From Lodderomyces elongisporus (lineage: Eukaryota; Ascomycota; Pichiomycetes; Serinales; Debaryomycetaceae), in contig NC_083674.1 of NCBI RefSeq assembly GCF_030384665.1, positions 1,116,001 through 1,180,000 on the forward strand: a stretch of 64,000 nucleotides of DNA. Direction: 5' to 3'. The first letter of the stretch is position 1, and each line of letters begins with the position of its first letter. Below the pieces are notes generated by a model. The model saw nothing but the letters and a program-made list of their open reading frames with translations. It made no database searches and was not told the DNA's origin. The position numbers and the translations under genes were made by a program. This document shows, piece after piece, positions 60,475 to 64,000 of this stretch.

Positions 60475-63177
60475 TCATAAATAAACCGTAATCATACTGA
60501 TTATCAAATCAACTCCCGTGTTGAATAGCAAAAGCCAGCTTCCAAAATATAATAACTTTGGTGAAAATACTGTCCAAACAAACAAATGAAACCTTAGGTT
60601 GATGCAAGAGGCAACCAAGCTTAAGCCCGAAACCGTGTAAAAGAATAGTAAAATGAGACCGCGAATCAAAAAAATTGAGCTTTTTAATTTTGGGTAGTTG
60701 ACCAAGTCGTAATTTGTGTTCTCCTCAAATGATACGAGACTGGGTTCAAACAAGAGCTGTATAGCTGAAAATGACCAAAATATAGGGCCAGCAAAGTTGG
60801 AAATAAAAGTCAAAATCCCAACTAAAATCACATCGTACGACTTGACACCGTTATATGCATTTGATAAGTCAACGGTGGCTAATGAGTTGGTGTTGCCCAT
60901 GAAGAAAAAAGTGAGTTGTTGTAATCCAAGACACACTGACGAGACTATCATAATGTGTTGATCAATATTTAATGTCTTTTGTTGTATCAATTTTGCAAGC
61001 GCGAATTTTGAGATTGTGAGCAACAAAAATATGGGGATATTCTTGTAGCTTGTCTGGTGTATCAAGTAGATGGTGATTATATTTGCAATAAAAGTCACTG
61101 TTCCTCTTTTGCCCATGGCACTTTTCTTCATAAACTTTGAAAGTGCAAGATGAGTTATAAGTACTCCAAAAAGTGAAAATAAGCACCATCGGGAAAGCTG
61201 GATACTGACATCCAGTAAGATAAATTTAGTGCTGGGGTCTTCAAGATTGAAATCGTTTGTCAAGTCGATTTTGAATTTTGCAAGGATCCATTTCAATAAA
61301 AATTTCAAGAAAACAGGCAAAATGCCCCCATCAATGCAATATTGCACAATCTTGAACAGCAAGGACAATGAACCTCCAATCGAAACTCCAATTGCAACAA
61401 AGAAAGCGCTATAATCGCAACACGTCACAAGGTCTGACGGTTTCAGGATTCTGAAATGCGACCCAATCACTTGTATATAGGTTAAAGTGGAACAAATTAT
61501 GTAGGTTAGTAATATCAATGTCCATAGTAATCCCGTTGCTGACTTTGACAAGTATTCGCCAATTGTCGGCTCATTTAGCCATTTCTGTCCGGTAGTATTC
61601 CAAGACTTTATTAATCTTAGACAGAATAGTAAAACTACCAACAAAGCAACTTTTCTTTTACTATTGAACAAATCAAAGTAAGTAAGACCCATACAAATAA
61701 TGCCAACCGTTGTTGCCGCGTTCCAAAGGTGGTGTTCTTCCTCAACCAATGAAGATCCGTGGAAATGTATTGCATAAAAGACTGTAAGAACCTGAAAAGT
61801 TGCAACAGTTAATGGAGATATCAGTGCAATGCGGAAAAAATAGAGATTGAATAAAAGCACGGTGACTATAGTTGCAATAGACATAATTGCTGCTCCAATA
61901 TAGATGTCTTTGTAATTGTAATTGGTTGCAGACGATGCAAGGTCTACTTGCACCTTGTGTAAAAAGGTATAAATCTTTTCAATCTTGTGATTCTTGCTTT
62001 GACTCAACTCTAACCATTCATGCCAAATAGGGTCCTGTTCGCCATACTTGGCACTATAGAGGTCCATGATTTGTCGACAGTTTTCAAATATAATGTCGTA
62101 TCTTTTGCCTTCGGGCCACTGTTGTAAAAGTGGGAAGGGCATGACTCCCAAAGAATTTTTCGGAATGGGAAAATTTAATAAACCAGCAATTGCAGGGACC
62201 AAATCTATTTGAGATATGCTATTGTAAAAATCGTATTCATCATATTTCTTTTGTTCTCCAGTTCTTGTATTGTCATTGTACACATTAAACTTGGGTGATA
62301 TAAAAGTGAGTGCTGCGGATGTTTCACCTGGTGATGATCCGCCGTGATTACCAACCTCATTCATTCCATGGTCGCCCATCACAATAAGAACAGTTTCCTG
62401 GTTATCGTTGATGTAGTTGTATAAACGCTTTACAATCAAATCCATTTCCTTTTGTTTTGGTTTCATGTATACCGAGTTTGGCCCACCCTTATGCCCTATA
62501 TGATCCAATCCCAAGTAATGAAGGATTAAGCCATCCCAATTTTTATTATTTGCAACATGTTGCTCTTTAAACAATTGAGTATCCAAGTGGCGAGTTACGT
62601 TATTGTCAACCTCTGTGAAATCGCTAACAAAAAAGGAATTAGTTCCTTCGTATTCTTGAAATTCGGTGGGGAACAACTTCAACCAAGTATCATCTCCAAA
62701 AAAGTTTATAGTTTTATTTTTCAACTTTAGCTGATGAATCCAAGAGTCTTGGTTGTGCAAGCCTTGTGAGTCATCATAGTCGTCTGCAATGTTCAAGATT
62801 GCATCCAAAAAGTTCGGTGTACCTCCGGTGGTGATCCCTTTGAGTCTTGGTAAAGTTACCGTTGGAGGATTTGAAAATGCAGTGAATGGAATTGCATTTC
62901 CTTGTTTGATTAATTGCTGCAAAAAATCAAATCCCGAGTTTTCACCATAGCAAAAGTCTGAGCGCATTGCATCCACCACCATGAGTATGAATCTTTCAAA
63001 TTTTGGCTGGCCATTGAGATCCAAAAATGGAGAAACTGAACCACTAGTGAAGGTGTTGGACCCTGGAAGCACAACCTTTGAAGGGAAATACCCGCGGAGA
63101 AATAGTAAGTATCCTACTATGTTAGCAATAGACACTACCCAGTAGATAAACCATCTTGATGTCAACGATGACAACAT
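60475..63177 (-). CDS. LAS21: GPI ethanolamine-phosphate transferase 2 (Las21/Gpi7)
   Basis: ER membrane enzyme of 900 aa that adds ethanolamine phosphate to the second mannose of GPI anchors. A signal-anchor (SRWFIYWVVSIANIVGYLLF) precedes the lumenal alkaline-phosphatase-like domain. This has the first metal site MVVDAMRSDF near residue 67, the catalytic Thr in NPPTVTLPRLKGITTG near 107, HYLGLDHIGH near 222 and VIMGDHGMNEVGNHGG near 270. N-glycosylation sequons occur in it. About a dozen membrane spans fill residues 430-900. NSLGVMPFPLLQQWPEGKRY is typical of Las21. The length is close to fungal orthologues. It is the last gene in the window. Confidence 0.96.
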   Translation of the reverse strand: MLSSLTSRWFIYWVVSIANIVGYLLFLRGYFPSKVVLPGSNTFTSGSVSPFLDLNGQPKFERFILMVVDAMRSDFCYGENSGFDFLQQLIKQGNAIPFTAFSNPPTVTLPRLKGITTGGTPNFLDAILNIADDYDDSQGLHNQDSWIHQLKLKNKTINFFGDDTWLKLFPTEFQEYEGTNSFFVSDFTEVDNNVTRHLDTQLFKEQHVANNKNWDGLILHYLGLDHIGHKGGPNSVYMKPKQKEMDLIVKRLYNYINDNQETVLIVMGDHGMNEVGNHGGSSPGETSAALTFISPKFNVYNDNTRTGEQKKYDEYDFYNSISQIDLVPAIAGLLNFPIPKNSLGVMPFPLLQQWPEGKRYDIIFENCRQIMDLYSAKYGEQDPIWHEWLELSQSKNHKIEKIYTFLHKVQVDLASSATNYNYKDIYIGAAIMSIATIVTVLLFNLYFFRIALISPLTVATFQVLTVFYAIHFHGSSLVEEEHHLWNAATTVGIICMGLTYFDLFNSKRKVALLVVLLFCLRLIKSWNTTGQKWLNEPTIGEYLSKSATGLLWTLILLTYIICSTLTYIQVIGSHFRILKPSDLVTCCDYSAFFVAIGVSIGGSLSLLFKIVQYCIDGGILPVFLKFLLKWILAKFKIDLTNDFNLEDPSTKFILLDVSIQLSRWCLFSLFGVLITHLALSKFMKKSAMGKRGTVTFIANIITIYLIHQTSYKNIPIFLLLTISKFALAKLIQQKTLNIDQHIMIVSSVCLGLQQLTFFFMGNTNSLATVDLSNAYNGVKSYDVILVGILTFISNFAGPIFWSFSAIQLLFEPSLVSFEENTNYDLVNYPKLKSSIFLIRGLILLFFYTVSGLSLVASCINLRFHLFVWTVFSPKLLYFGSWLLLFNTGVDLIISMITVYL

Positions 63178-64000
63178 TGAAAAGTATGTTTTGATGGTGA
63201 ATAATAGTCGAGAGAGGTTCGGCTTAAGTTACAACCAATGGTAGTATTTTCCAAATAAAAATTCAAGAGAACGAAAATTTACCGCGCTGCAATAAAATAA
63301 GAATAAATAAAAATAAAAATAAAAAAAAGAATTAAAAAAGGAAGACCAATAACTTTTAATTTTTAATTTTTTGTTTGAATACCTTGCCAAAAAAAAAAAA
63401 ACAACAACAAAAACAACAGTAACAACAACACCAACAACCACAAACTTCCAACCTCGTGATTCAACGATGGTTAACTATTATTACTTTGTCTAAAGTAGCC
63501 AATAAGCAGCTTTAAACAACATTCAACAGAGCAAAGCTTCATATCTAGCCATAAAGCCAAAAAAAAAAAAAAAGAAAGAGAAGAAGAGAATAAAAGTACA
63601 AGAATTGAAAGGAATAGGATTACATATGGTAGGAAAAAAGCAGGGAGATTGTTTTAAATTTTTTTATATTTTTTATTTGGTATCAAATGCCCTTCATAGT
63701 GCGGGGGCGGTGAGAGGTGAGGAAGAAGGAAAGTGCGCGAATCCAAATTTGGATCATTGATGCGCATTTTTTGTCTCTTTGACAAAAACGGCAATTTGTA
63801 AAGCGCAATTCAATCCATTCCACATCACATTGCAAACCAAACGAAACCAAACCAAACGAAACGAAACTGATAATGAATATATAAAATTCCGCTCCGTTGA
63901 CGATACGAAGGATAAGAAAACAAATACTAGGAAAAGAGCAACTAGCACTTTATTTTTTTTTTTTTTTTTTGGAAAGAGGTGATACAAGACTTTTCATCTT
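63178..64000. promoter_or_regulatory. LAS21 upstream region to the window end
   Basis: 820 bp, A/T-rich, with AAAAAT and AAC repeats (63300-63440), a poly-A tract (63559-63574), CGAAACCAAACC repeats (63840-63870) and poly-T (63952-63970). No gene is supported; a gene may start beyond the window. Confidence 0.5.

Overview
The window is nuclear DNA from a budding yeast of the CUG-Ser clade (Candida/Lodderomyces group). The proteins are typical single-copy yeast orthologues. The few introns have the yeast signals GTATGT and TACTAAC. Several CTG codons fall where orthologues carry polar residues, which fits CTG read as serine. The abundant microsatellites and the Q/N/H/T/A-rich protein tracts suggest Lodderomyces elongisporus or a close relative, but the species is inferred, not shown. 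No transposon, CRISPR array, rRNA, convincing tRNA or horizontally acquired block is visible.

Layout. 0-16.9 kb is a normal gene-dense segment: GRS1 (-), a GPHR-family membrane protein (-), MHR1/mL67 (+), a Zn2Cys6 regulator (-), a DUF218 protein (+), ARO4-type DAHP synthase (-), BTN1/CLN3 (+) and a mitochondrial HAD phosphatase-like protein (+). 16.9-34.6 kb is a gene desert of about 17.7 kb broken only by a GATA-finger regulator that looks like BRG1 (-, 23.5-24.9 kb); it has 6.7 kb of non-coding DNA downstream and 9.7 kb upstream. 34.6-36.4 kb holds two tandem, spliced, paralogous twin-CX9C genes of the complex I NDUFB7/B18 type. 36.5-64 kb is gene-dense again: CUE5-like (+), an orphan Q/H-rich protein (-), TMEM223/Mrx15-like (-), RBM42-like RRM protein (-), RPC25 (+), RPT1 (-), SDH1 (-), a PAQR/IZH receptor (-), ARG2 (-), spliced PSF2 (-), RRP6 (-), REI1 (+) and LAS21 (-).

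Functional themes are mitochondria (GRS1 dual product, MHR1, TMEM223-like, NDUFB7-like pair, SDH1, ARG2), amino-acid biosynthesis (ARO4 with an upstream Gcn4 site, ARG2) and RNA/ribosome biogenesis (RRP6 and REI1 divergent from one promoter; RPC25). Neighbours are not operons; most pairs share divergent promoters or convergent 3' ends.

The points most worth following are: (1) a GRS1 leader that encodes an in-frame basic mitochondrial presequence reachable only from a near-cognate (TTG/ATT/ACG) start; (2) the tandem NDUFB7-like paralogues sharing an intron position, one with an N-myristoylation-like N-terminus; (3) the very long non-coding flanks of the BRG1-like gene, including a 14-bp RNA hairpin; (4) loss of a zinc ligand in REI1 finger 2; (5) a series of 12-19 nt G tracts all on the same strand. 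CTG codons should be read as Ser in all proteins described.
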